Shown piece after piece: positions 46,933 to 58,823 of a stretch of 64,000 nt of DNA. The DNA lies in contig JAQYUZ010000001.1 in assembly GCA_033819885.1 (NCBI GenBank), forward strand, positions 620,001-684,000, given 5' to 3'. The notes below the pieces were generated by a model. It had not been told where the DNA came from. It did no database searches and saw only the letters and a list, made by a program, of their open reading frames with translations. Position 1 is the first letter of the stretch; each line of letters starts with the position of its first letter. This DNA comes from Microbotryomycetes sp. JL201. Taxonomy: Eukaryota; Basidiomycota; Microbotryomycetes. The translations under genes were made by a program, and so were the position numbers.

Positions 46933-48706
46933 ATGCTGCTCAAGACGACGGTACTCGTCCGGCAGCTGCACCAGCAAGCGTCTTTGTATGCATCAACATC
47001 ATCGAGCCGCTGTGCATGGTGTCAGACACGAAGCGCATCGTCCTCAGCAGCGCCGAGCGTCGCACAAAGGCACAATCGCTCGGCCACGCTCCCGCCGCCG
47101 CAGGCCGACCTCTCGGACGTCTTGGACAATCCTGAACTCGTCAAAAGCAATTTGCGGGACCGCAAATTCCCGCTCGACCTCGGCAAAGTTGACGAACTGC
47201 GCGAGATGGAGCTCGAGGCGGTCAGCTTGCGCAAACAACTGCAAGATCTAAGACAGAGGCGCAATGTCGTTGCGAGTTTGCCCAAGACTGACTTGGACGC
47301 ACGCAAGCAAGGTGCCGAGATCAAACAATTATTGAAACAGCTCGAGCCAAAGCTCCAACAGCTGAATCAAGCTATCCAGACGATTGCGAACCAGCTCCCA
47401 AACTTGTCACATCCAAAGAGTCCCATCGGAAGTGAAGATTTTGCGACACTCGTCAAGACGATCGGACCGTCCGTCGACCTGAACAATGAGTCTGATCGCA
47501 ATCGCGACCACCTCGGTTTGACTAGCCCGCCGAACCTCGGTTGGACAGACTTTGCCAGCTCGACAGTCACGACAGGGTCATCTTGGCCCCTCTTGACGAG
47601 CTCTGGTGCGATACTCGAGCTAGCCCTTGTGAATTACGCCATATCGACTGTCTTGTCAAGCGACGTTGGCTTCAAGCCCGTCTTGACACCAGACGTTGTC
47701 AGAACAGATATCGCAGACCGATGCGGCTTTAAACCCCGAGACGGTGAAGCTCAACAAACTTACTTTTTATCGGACGGGTCCGGAACGAGCAAGGGCGAGA
47801 GCGGACTGTGTCTGGTAGGAACGGCAGAGATTCCGCTCGTGGCCATGTCGGCAGGTCAAACGTTTCAACAACCCGATTTGCCGAAAAAGTTTATCGCGCT
47901 CGGTCGGGCTTTCAGGGCCGAGGCGGGCGCAAGAGGCGCAGACAGTCGAGGTTTGTACAGGGTTCACCAATTCTCAAAAGTCGAAATGGTCGTTCTGTGC
48001 ACCGAAGAACAGAGTGATGACATGTTGGAGCAATTGCGCACGATTCAGGAGCGATTGCTCGGCGACCTTGGGTTGTCTCTTCGGTTAGTCGAAGCGGGAT
48101 CTGGTTTGTGATGCTCGAGCTGATTGGACAATGACGATTATTTCAAGCGTGTTGGACATGCCTACAGAGGAACTCGGAGCATCGGCTCATCGTAAATACG
48201 ACATTGAAGCGTGGATGCCAGGTCGTGGCAAGTGGGGCGAGGCAAGTTGCGGATGGTTGTCGTTTCCGTTTCATGTACTCGACTGAATTGCTTGATACCC
48301 ATACGAACAACAGTTGTCTTCTGCGTCCAACTGCACAACGTATCAGGCTCGAAGACTGTCGATCCGGTACCGTCCGACTGTCGCCAGTTTTGACAGACTT
48401 GACAAACCTCCACTCGAAGATCTCGATATTCCAACGCCAGCCGCCCTTGAGGCAACGGCTTTATACCCTCCTCAGACAGGTTCTGCACAATTTGCATCTG
48501 CCAAGCTCAAATACGTGCACACGCTGAACGCGACGGCAGCCGCCGTGCCAAGGTTGATCGTCGCATTGGTCGAGAACGGAGTCGTGCTGGATCAAGCTGG
48601 CAAAGTTGACAAAGTCAGGTTGCCAAAAGTCTTGGAAAAGTTTTGGTTGGGTCCGGTAGATCCTGTGATAGAGTGGGTTCCGACCGGAGAGTCGCTCAAA
48701 AAGTGA
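46933..48706 (+). CDS. Seryl-tRNA synthetase, mitochondrial type
   Basis: A class II aminoacyl-tRNA synthetase. The N-terminus is Ser/Arg/Gln-rich and lacks acidic residues, as expected for import into mitochondria. The tRNA-binding coiled coil follows ([40 protein letters not shown]). The catalytic core includes [15 protein letters not shown], the serine-pocket segment [12 protein letters not shown], motif 2 ([32 protein letters not shown]), [19 protein letters not shown] and motif 3 ([20 protein letters not shown]). The motif 2 arginine and motif 3 arginine are present. Most of the protein is on one exon, with a few introns after 48080. It follows the complex I subunit by 104 bases on the same strand. 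Confidence 0.93.
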
Positions 48707-48806
48707 CGCAACATGACGACAAGACTTTTACAACAAGTGCGGAATCTCTGAAGAAAACTATCGTGCGAGACCACTTTATCTCTTCTTCCTGTTGGTGTGC
48801 CCGAAT

Positions 48807-49868
48807 TTACTTTTGTTGAGCAAACATGAACTGGAACGAAAGGGTCTTTGTGTCCGGGTCCCAGTGGTCCCAGCTCATTCCCTCGTTGCTGTCAATCTCT
48901 CTTGCTTGAATCTTGAACGCAATCGTCTGGTAAGGTTCCGCAGCAATCTATTCGAAAGACCTGTCAGAGTGCTTCCAAGGTCGTCCCACGGTCACGAGAC
49001 TGACGAGTAGGTACTGCCATGCGCGGTCAGGCTGTTCAACGTGTTGTTCATACGCCGACATGAAGCGATGTCTCGGCTTGACGCCTTCTTTGATCTTTGG
49101 GTAATGCACCTGGTACAGCAGACCGAGCTGGCCTGTGATAGGATCGCGGACTTTTGTGACCTGTGTCGGTGGTGGCGTGCGCGAGAGATCAGCTCAGGAT
49201 CGAGGACGAGAGGGCCTTGGCATCAGATGACATCATGATAGGAAAAAATGACTCGCCTGGTATCCTGGACTGCCAATCTTGATGAATGTCTTTGTTGGGA
49301 CGGCGTTCTTTTGGGCGGCCTGTTGCGCGGCGAGTTGCTGAGCGTACTGGTCCGGGTTGTGGCTCTCTCTCGCAGCGCGCCTGGCTAGGTTTGTTTGATG
49401 CTTTTTGCCTTGGGTGTGAGCCAAGTACGAGCCTTCGTTCGTGTGGAGTGTCAGGCACAGTCGGCATTCGAGTCCGCCCAAGTGGTTGCGCAAGATGTAC
49501 GGGTCCTGGAGGGCCGTCGGGGCTGAGTACGTGCGCGAATAGCGTATCAAACAAGAGTCTTTGTGCAGCTTGCCTTTGCGAGGTCGATCGTTTCGAGTGC
49601 GAGCTTGCGCAAACGCTCCCTGCGGTCGACGGCCGTCTCTGACGCGCCTGCGACGCCGCCGCCTCCGAATTTGCTGCCTACTCGGTTCTGTGAATCGTGA
49701 CATGTCGGCGTGTCAGTGGGATGCGCCCACAGCCCGGTTTATCCGCGACAGCTTGACCGGCTGCTGCTCTGCGCTGTAGACGCACCTGGTAGTCTGTTCG
49801 TGCGCGGCGTTCGAATCAGGTCAGCTCGGGCATGATTTCTGACAACTGACAGCATACGACTAACCCAT
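48807..49868 (-). CDS. PRP11: Splicing factor 3A subunit 2 (Prp11)
   Basis: A U2 snRNP protein that helps select the branch site. Six coding exons (49865-49868, 49786-49793, 49574-49687, 49257-49505, 49005-49160, 48807-48947) sum to 223 aa in frame. The start MDYQ is spread over a 4-base exon, an 8-base exon and their neighbours, then NRVGSKFGGGGVAGASETAV and DRRERLRKLALETIDLAKDP. The C2H2 zinc finger is YILRNHLGGLECRLCLTLHT, NEGSYLAHTQGKKHQTNLA. The C-terminal half has KVRDPITGQLGLLYQVHYPK and AAEPYQTIAFKIQAREID. Introns 3 (49506-49573) and 4 (49161-49256) both require GC donors. There is no proline-rich tail as in mammals. Confidence 0.93.
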
Positions 49869-49992
49869 GGCGGATGTGGTGTCGACGAGGTCCTTTCGAA
49901 CGGTTAGAGGCCAAAGCTGAGCGATCTCGCACTTTCCGACCCAATTCTCAGACGACGCCTCGACGGTGACGCGACCCCGTCGGCGCGAGCAC

Positions 49993-52900
49993 ATGGTCGG
50001 TGCTCCAGTGTCGCTGTCCGCACGGCCTTTGGCTCGGCGCGCGCGCTGGGTCGGACGCGCGAGCATCCTTGGCTCTCGCCCACACGCGCCCGCTGCTGTC
50101 CGGTACACAGCATTGACCGTGTCCATGCTGGGCTTGCAGCTCGTGTGGTCATGCGAGATGAGCCAGGCGTCGCCATACCTGCTCTCGCTCGGCGTGTCCA
50201 AGGCGAGCATGGCGATCGTGTTCCTTGCAGGTCAGTCAACCCCGACAGACCCGCGTCCGGGGGGGGATTGACGCGTGTGTTTGCACTCTGTGCACGCAGG
50301 GCCTCTCAGTGGCTTGATCGTCCAGCCGGTCGTCGGAGTCTTGTCGGATCGCTGTCGCTCGAGCCTCGGCAGGCGCAGGCCATTCATCATTGGGGGGACA
50401 GTCGCTTCAAGCTTGTCCATCATGCTCCTCGGATGGTCAAAAGACATTGCGGCAATAGTCACAACGCGCCAATCCCAAGCAGTTGAGCGCCTCGCCTGCG
50501 TGGCTTGTTCGCCACTCGCTCGCCCGGGATGCCCTGACCGCGATCCTGTTTCGTGCTAGCACACCAATGTCACCATTGCTCTCGCTATCCTCGCAGTTTA
50601 TGTTGTGTAAGCGCGTCAGTCAGACCCATCCCTGATGCAAAACCTAAACTTTGCGAATCGTCGATGACAGCGATTTCAGCATCAACGTTGTGCAAGCCAT
50701 GGACCGCGCCTTGCTCGTGGACGTCGTGCCTCCGTCGCAGCAACCAGCTGCAAATGCTTGGGCTTCTCGTTTGATGGGTCTTGGAGGTGAGCTGCCATTC
50801 GTAACAGCTTGTGCCGTTCCTGCCAGGCTGATGGAGCCTATTCCGCAGCCGTCTTTGGATTCTGGATGGGCGGCATCGACCTCGTCAGCCTCACAGGAGG
50901 GTGGCTTGGGGACGAGCAACTCAAAGTCAGTATCTGTATGCGTTTCGCAAAATCGTACTAGATGCTGACCTGCAACCCGCACTAGGTCCTCACACTGTTC
51001 GTGGCCCTGTTCTTCATACTCGCGCATTCCATCACATGCAGTTGCGTAACAGAAAGAGTGCTCTTGTCGAGAATAGACGACGACGACGAGCACGTCGATT
51101 CGAACTGGCAGGCAATGCGTGACATTTGGACCACGCTGAGGACGCTGCCTCGACCCATTCAATACGTTTTCAACGTCCAGGTAGGCTCTTGGTAGTGCAA
51201 CAGCCACGCGCGAACGCTGTGCTAACTGTCGAGGAGAACAGTTCTCGTCTTGGATTGGCTGGTTCCCGATCTTGTTCTTTGCCACGACTTGGGTCGCGGA
51301 AATATACGTGCGCGATCAAGGTGACGCCAGCGACCTCGCATCAGCATCGGCACAAGTGCAAGAAGAAGCAACTCGCGCAGGGACGCGTGCCATGTTCTTT
51401 CATGCCCTCGTCTCGTTGCTAGCGTCGGTCGTCATGCCACCGTTGATCACAACGCCAGAATCGAAAGCTTTCAGGCAGCCGACCACGACAAGTTCCAGAT
51501 TCATGTGGCTCGACAGGCTGAAAGCAGACGTCAAAGTTCCATGGCTGACTTTGCCGATCCTGTGGATGCTATCTAACGGTCTATTTGCATTGGCACTGCT
51601 GTCGACATACTTTTCGACGAGTGTCTTTAGTGCTTCTTTCATCGTCGCGCTCGTTGGTGTGTGCTGGGCCGTCACGCAGTGGGCTCCTTTCGCTATTGTA
51701 CGTTCAGTCGCGCTTGAGCTGTCGCGCAGTTTGTTGACTGGCGATACATTGCAGCTCGGTGACCTCATCCTCAGAGTCGATGCTCCGCCGCCATCGGTCC
51801 ACGTCATGTCAGAGTCCACACACGGTCAATGGGGCTCAGCCATGTTGTCTCCAATTGATGAAGAGTCTTCGCAATACGCCCAGTCACTGAGTCTCAAATC
51901 ACCCTCGACCCCAGTCCACGCCCAATTTGACAAGGGTCGACTGCGCGCCGACAGCGATGCCAAAAGCTTTGATAGTCATCCTTCGACCCCTCCGTCTGTT
52001 TCCAGCAGCAGTGACTACTATGACACGGCGATGGACACGCCGGACAGATCGAATTTCGGCGGCGACGACTCACCGGCGGTCGCAGACTTACGCATATTGC
52101 CAGACTTGCCAGACTCTCCTCACGTTGCAGGCAACTTCGACAACGAGACGCCGCGACCGCCTCAACGCTTCAGGGCAGTGTCGTCGTCAAGCTCGCAAAG
52201 CCCGTATGACTTGCCGCCAAACAATCAATTGTTAATGTCGAGGTCATCGCTGGACCAAAGAGATCCGTACGCGTCGACTTCGACGTTGCGAGTTGATGCG
52301 ACCCCAAGAGTGCTGCAGGTTCGACATTCAGACGATTCATTTGATGAGAGCAGCGACGGCCGGCCCTCGATTGACGACAGTGATCGCGCGACGATGAAAT
52401 ATGGCGGCGACTCGAGGAGAGGCAGCGCCGGCTCTCTATTCTCCACCGCTCCGCCTGACGTATACAACAGCTCCCCTGCGATCGTTTTTCATCAGGATGG
52501 AGGAGCCGATGACGGTTGGGATGCTCAGGCTGAAGCGAGCATGATACTCGACGAAGCCGAATCGACGGGCGCTGGCGAACGTGCGGGCGTCATCCTCGGG
52601 TAAGTTGACTGGCTCAAATCCGACTGAGGTACAATCCTCACACTCTTCTTCTTCCTCGTGAGCACAGATGTCACAACATTTACCTCGTCATTCCTCAACT
52701 TCTCGTCAGCGCCTTGTCGTCTCTCATCTTTGCTTTGTTTGCACCTCACCACACCGTTATCGGTCACGGTCCGAAACCGATCTCTCCCGTGCTCGAATCT
52801 CCATTGTCGTCAGATAACTCGTCGATATCGAATTTGAACAACGTCGTCAACTCGATCGTCGACGAATCTTTCAAACTTCTAGTCAGGCAATTCGAATCTG

Positions 52901-53028
52901 ATGAGAACGCGTCGGTCGACATTGAGAATGGGCAAGGTTGGGACGCCCTCGGAATGGTGTTCAGGATCGGTGGTCTATCGGCTCTGGCGTCAACGTGGTT
53001 CTGTTGGAAGTTGGTCAAATCGAGATAA
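49993..53028 (+). CDS. Sucrose/alpha-glucoside-type transporter, SLC45/SUT family
   Basis: A plasma-membrane sugar:proton symporter of the GPH/SLC45 class. The first ATG in frame gives MVGAPVSLSARPLARRARWV. Helix 1 follows (YTALTVSMLGLQLVWSCEMS), then the family loop SPYLLSLGVSKASMAIVFLA, GPLSGLIVQPVVGVLSDRC and RSSLGRRRPFIIGGTVASSL; RxxxGRRRP is the signature. Later helices lie on separate exons (INVVQAMDRALLVDVVPPSQ; FFSWIGWFPILFFATTWVAE; LPILWMLSNGLFALALLSTY; NIYLVIPQLLVSALSSLIFA). A long Ser/Asp-rich cytosolic loop of about 280 residues sits between the last helix groups and is larger than in plant SUTs. Transported sugar is not known. The upstream 124 bases are shared with SF3A2. Confidence 0.9.
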
Positions 53029-53131
53029 GAAGCGGGCGACAAAGACACGAATCAGGCAATCACTTTTAGTAAAATTGTTGTATCAACACGTCTACATTCA
53101 CAAACAGGAAAACAACAAAAATCCGGTTCGT

Positions 53132-56100
53132 TCAAAATTCAAATTCTGCATCGCCCATGAGCGTTCCAAACACGTTCAACAAAGCACTTCCAGCTGCCGT
53201 GCTTTGCAAAACACCTCCGTCACCAGTTTGATACAAACTGTGGAACAAGGCATCTTGTTCCCTGTTGACTGCACTTTGACCTGCCGTCGGGTCCAATTCG
53301 AACGGCAACTCGAAACCAAACATGTCGGGTTGCCAAGTTGCTGTTGATGGATCCAAAGGTACTGGCATTTTATGTTCTTTGGCGGCTTGAGCAGCAGCGA
53401 TGGAAAACGCGTCTGCCAGATTCGCAGGCTGGTCTGGAGGAGCAGCCGTCGAAGTCCCAGAGTTTGCTGTAGCTGTCGTCGTTGGCGGCTGGGCGTTTGG
53501 GTCATTGTGAGTGAGGCCTGAATTCTGGGTCAGGCTGTACACGTGAGGAATGGAAGGAAGCGGCAGTGGATTCGTCGTGTGAGGATACGACTGATACGAA
53601 TGGGGAACGGATGGCACCGCGCTCGTGTGATGCGCTTGGGCACCATGGTGTAAAGGTTCTGCACCGCCTGCTGTCGTAGCGAACGACCGAGCGGTTGTTG
53701 CACTGCTCGTCGTTGTCGTTCCTCCGGCAGGATCGATCGATCCTGATTGCTCGAGCAGCGCCGGCTTGCAATGCGCATGCAGTCGGCTAAGCAAAGCAGA
53801 GAACCCTCGCGATATATGGTGAGGCGAGTCGACACATGCAAAATGCAACGCAGATACAGCTTGGTCGAGCAAGTCCATTGTCTTGTTCTGGCTGTGCTCA
53901 ATCACTCCAACCGCAAGAGCCTGCAGAAAGGCCATGATCAGCAGCTGTCCTTCGAAGGGTGTTTCTTGTCGATTCTGCCCACCTTGAGTAGAAATGTAGC
54001 TGCAAACAAGACGCGCTGAAAAATGCGTGCCGGGCACACCCGCAAATAACCTTTCGGCCACAAGAAGCTGACCGTTTGCAACAATATCGACTGGGCGGCT
54101 GCAAGACTGTCGATAATCCAAGGTCCTTCCTGCAGGTTAAGAAGCGACGGCCGCACAAACAGCAGATCATTCGCCTACACGCAGAAATGTGAGCATAGCT
54201 GCCATCCGAGAACGTTTGTCAACATACCTTGACTCGTCGACGCAAACGCTCCTGAAGAGCGCGCAATGCTATCGCATTACCGTACAGCCGAACATAGTCA
54301 ATCTCAATCTGTAGCAGCGTCGACTGCACGCTGGCTTGCTCTGTCGAGCGTGATTGATCTCAGTCAGTAGCCTCATCGCTTCCACTGCGAACACGCACTC
54401 AAGATCCCCTGAGTTTTGCTCTGCATATTGCGGAGCTCATGATCGAGACTGCGTACGAAATTTTCCCATTGGCCGGTACGGATGAGTGACCGTGTGATGT
54501 CCTTGTTCGGATCTGGCCGTCGACTTCGGTTGTCAGCTATGGAGCTCAGAGCAGGGCAGGAACTAGCTTACAAAGGCGTTCCTGGATAGTTCCCATCAGC
54601 TAGAAGCGCAAAGTCAGTGTCGGCTTCTGAAAACATAAGCGCAGACCGGCTGACAGCGGCCAACAATCCTTGTGGCAAAGTTCGCTCCGCCCAAAGCTCT
54701 TTCAATCCTTGTTTGAGGACGTCGTTGCTTGCGCGCTGCGTCACTTTTTCCCACCAAGCCGAGGACATGTAGGCCTGAACAACCGCATTCCTTCCGAGCC
54801 GAACGGACACATGCCTGTCTGCGTTGTAGGCGAAAATCCAGGTTCGTAAAGCTCGTTCACCTAGACCAATGTCCGCGCTGTCCCTATCGTTCGTGGCATT
54901 TAGTCTGTAAGATGCGACGTTATCGAGTCCAAGTTCTTGAGCCAACCGGACGGCGATGCCTACCAAAATTTAAGTTGAGCAATTCAAGTTTCTCCCACAG
55001 CAGAAGAGGCTTCTTTAGGTACACACCTATGTACGTCCAGCTCATCGAGTCATATTGAGCACTCGTCTTGAGTAGTTCTGCCGCTTCCTCGTTCCCCCCT
55101 TCAGTTGTTGTCTCTGCTGTCCTCATCAGGTGGTCCAGCGGGATGGACGGCCACTCGGTGAGCAGTAACAGGGCATCGACGCTTCCGATATTGCGCGAGA
55201 CAGGTGAGCCCTCTTGCAGGTATACGAGTTCTTGCCTGATGAAATTGGCTATGCTGACGTGAATGGCGTCTGCTCTCGACCGGTCGAGCTTATCGTTGTA
55301 TCTCGAGGCAATGGCAACCATCGCGCTCAGTAAGAGGGATTCAGACGAGGTCAAAGTCGGCAAATGCGAGTCGGAAAAAATCTCTGGGGCCAGCAACGGG
55401 TACAGAGGCGAGATGTTTGTCTCAAAACTGGTTGACCGAAAGTCAATACCCGCTTCAGCTTGAAGACATCAAAGAAACGCTCTGGACAAGGTGAGGCTTA
55501 CTACTTGAATAGATACTCGGCTTCTGCCTGTGTTAACAAGCCAGAAACGATTGGCTGCCACGAGCCCCATCCCCGGCTCTCGGTTGCGGCAGATGATCCT
55601 GGGGTGCCTTCTGCCATGCCAGCCTTATCGCTATCTTGCGGAGAATCTACAACGTTTGTGCTGCTGTCGGACCTCTTCGGTTGAATTGACCGCCAGCTCG
55701 ACGCAGTCGCAAGCAGCTTGAGCGCGTCCGACGGGTTGTGCAAAGTCGAGGATAACAAGATGTCACTATCACGAGGCCCGTTGACTGCACTAACTCTTGC
55801 TGAGTCGAATTCCCTAGGTGTCTCTGGCTCGTGACCGTGGTCCTCATCTTCGTCTTCAAGCTCGTCCACATCTTCGTCTATTGCGGCTCTACGAGCAGAG
55901 CTGGTATGGTCATTGTGGCTGTCATTTCGGCAAGTGGTTGGATGTTCATTTCCTCTGTCGACAGTGCGCCCATCCGTGGCAGAAGCCGTCGTTTGTGGCG
56001 GCGGCATCGCCATTGGTGTTGGAACCGCTGAGGGGAAGAATGGCGGCCTTGGAAGCATACCGTCTTGCACAGCTCCCGGGATGCTGTGTGCAGATGTGGC

Positions 56101-56990
56101 CTGCCCGACGTACATCGGAAAATGCTGGCTTGGCCAATTTTGCGCTGGTGGCGCCGCGGCGCTTTCTATGGACGGCTTGCGATCTGATGGCGTCGGTCTC
56201 GCCGGCCTGTTCGCGTTTGACTCTGTATCGATGTAGCTCTTGGATTGCTTGTTCGAAAAGACGCATTCGCGTTGCTCTCGTCGACAGCGGCGGCAAGGGC
56301 CTTCGCTCGGAGCATCTGGGTCGCCTGTTGAATACGAACTTGAGACTAAAACATGGAGGCAAAGATGGAGGGGAATGAGAGCGTACCCAAATCGCATTTG
56401 AGCTTGCGCTGTCGTCATGTCATGTGCAGGCGAGCGAGTCAGCGAGAGTTGAACGTGAGCAGATCTGAGCCGGAAGCCTTGTCGCCGGCAAGCTGTCGAG
56501 CGAGAGTATCGCAACAAGAGTTTTGGCCATCTAAGGTCACGTCTGATACCAAAAGCCGGCCTCTGTCTGCCTTCTACTGCCCGCACACGGGGACACAAGC
56601 TGGCATCAAGTTGGCACGGCGTGTACAAGAGACACAGCCCATCAAGCGCGTTTCCAGTGCTCGGTCAGCGCTCCTTGTGATGCGCAATGAGTTTGAACGC
56701 CACGTATGCTGCTTCGGGCTGTCTGCGTCGCTTGCAATCGGACGGACGTTGATCGGTGCCACCAAACGCAAACTTACGCCTCTGCACGGCAGACATGCGC
56801 GATAGGTGCGCTTTGCGCGCTTGGACTTTGGTCCGTCATTCTCTGAAGATGTCGCCGTCGCCGCTGCTGCAGCCGTCGACGTCGACGCTGTCGGTTCGGG
56901 CATGGTCGCAGCCAAGTCGAGCTTGAATGACGGGCTGCGGAGGTGCGGAGCGAGATGCTTGTCGTCACGAGCTGGTCCCGGCAGGTCCAT
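53132..56990 (-). CDS. Zn2Cys6 fungal transcription factor
   Basis: A nuclear DNA-binding regulator. The start chosen (56990) gives MDLPGPARDDKHLAPHLRSP, and a later ATG (MPEPTASTST) is also possible. A basic KSKRAKR precedes the binuclear cluster YRACLPCRGRKLKCD, continued as GPCRRCRREQRECVF, with six cysteines spaced C-x2-C-x6-C-x12-C-x2-C-x6-C; two introns cut through it. A long disordered, partly acidic region follows. The middle-homology domain has SSESLLLSAMVAIASRYND and MVGIAVRLAQELGLDNVASY. The C-terminal part is Ser/Thr/Pro/Gln-rich and ends in FGTLMGDAEFEF, which could activate transcription. Target genes are unknown; nearness to a sugar transporter does not prove a link. Confidence 0.9.
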
Positions 56991-57147
56991 GACGATGATC
57001 ACAGGATTATATCACAGCCTTGTCTCTGCCCAAAGCTGGCGACGAGTTTCGGTAAAATTTGGTTAATTTCCGTGCTGCTGCGGTCGCGTGGAGGCGCTGC
57101 AGAGCTCGAGCAGCGAGCTCCTTGGCCACTTCCGTCACTTCACGGGA

Positions 57148-58670
57148 ATGGGGTTACGACCAGCTACACCAGGTCAGTCTCACTGATCGAACGACAATCA
57201 TCTCGAACGAATGCTGAATGGTTCACAGGCACGATTGTCGTGCTCGCGGCGACGATCCTGCTCGTGCTCGTGTCTGTCTCGGCGCCCATCCTCAAGTCCA
57301 TCTACTTTCTCAAGGCCAACATCGCCGGTCAGGACATTGTGCTCGGCTGCTGGGGCGTGTGCGTCAACGGCGAGTGCTCAAAGACGCGCCTCGGCTACAG
57401 CTTGGACCTTGAGCAGCTCTTTGGCTACGATGGTCTCGCCAATATACAGCTCACGCAACAGATACCAAACACGCTCGTCAAATGGCTCACCTACGTGCTC
57501 GTCTTGCACCCTGTTGCCGCCGTCTTTGCGGCCGTAGCAGTCATTCTGGGCCTGCTCGCACACATCCGAGGTTTTGGCGGCACTTGCTTTACAACTTGCT
57601 TTGCCTCGTTCGGGGCAACGATCTCGCTCATTGCATTCGCGTTCGACCTCGGCCTCTTTATCGTTGCCAAAAAGCGCATCGAGTCGCGTGACGTTGGTGG
57701 TTCTGCTGCTCTCGGTAACGCGCTCTGGATGACATTGGCAGCCGCCATCATGCTCTTGACGTCCGGATGCTTCTTCGGGTTCGGCAACTGCATCATCAGG
57801 GACCGGCAAAAGTCAAAGCGCGAGATCGAAAAAATGAGGCCTCTCCCAGACGCCGAGTACGGCCATCAAGCTAGACAGGCTCTGTACGAAGACAAGGGTC
57901 CGCAATACGTGACGCTCAACGGCAATCAAGCGACGACAGGTGGACTGCCCCAGTTCCCAGACCGGGGCGGAGAGAACGTACCACTTACGTCTCCCGACAA
58001 GGACGACGACGAATGGATTGATGGCAACCAATACAACACTCATTCGCATGGCTACACGTCGCAGGGTCGCACAGATCATGGCAGCATCGTGTCCGGTGTT
58101 GGAGAAGGCTACGGTCGGCGATGGGATGGCCCGATAAGCCCGCCACCCATCCACCCGTCTGTGGCAGCAGCGGCAGCGGCGGGTGGTGCTGGTGGTGCTG
58201 CCGCTGGTTTAGCGGCCGACGCAAGAGCAAGACGTGGCATGCCAGATCCAACATACACTTCCGGACCATACGATACGTACCGAACCGGCAACAGCGTCTC
58301 ACCGAGCCCCGTCTCTCCGACCGGGTCGACAGGGTATGGCCAGCAAACTCAATATGGGGCCTTTCCGAAATCGTCCGCTACGCCTGGAACAACCGGTCAC
58401 AGTTTGGTCTCGCAGCCCATGCCTGAACCTAGCTATCCGCCGCCGCAGCAACAATACGACGCTGTGCCTGTGCAGCATCAGCAGACGTACGATCACATGC
58501 CATATGATCACTACAATTCAAGAGCATCTGCGGCGTCGCCACCACCACCCTCAACCTATGGTCCTGCGCCGAGCTACATGACGCACGCACCCTACCATGA
58601 GCCGCCGCCGCAGAATCAGCATTACAGTAGCGGCCCTCCTTACAATCCTCAAGGAAACCAGCAATGGTAA
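57148..58670 (+). CDS. pH-sensing protein PalI/Rim9 (SUR7-like)
   Basis: A plasma-membrane protein that helps the Rim21/PalH sensor in ambient-pH signalling. The short first exon encodes MGLRPATP and the intron joins it to GTIVVLAATILLVLVSVSAP, which matches the family start. The extracellular loop is typical (YFLKANIAGQDIVLGCWGVC, ECSKTRLGYSLDLEQLFGYD). Three further membrane helices follow (WLTYVLVLHPVAAVFAAVAV; FASFGATISLIAFAFDLGLF; LWMTLAAAIMLLTSGCFFGF). The C-terminal half is a long disordered tail rich in Pro, Gln, Tyr and Ser, ending in NPQGNQQW. The frame is open upstream of 57148 without matching the family, so the spliced start is preferred. Confidence 0.9.
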
Positions 58671-58823
58671 TGGAATGTGACATGGACACTTGGAGAGCGG
58701 AATTCCTATTCCTCTTTTTGTATCACTCGTTCTTGTTCGTAGTGTATGACTTTACGTGATTGTAAACAGGATACGTTGCAATGCTAGATCTCGTCTCGAA
58801 TTGCAAAGACATGTCTTTGTCGG

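Noticed and set aside
49800-49825. tRNA B-box-like gttcgaatc
   Set aside because: It lies in the first SF3A2 intron, and no A box, acceptor stem or cloverleaf surrounds it.
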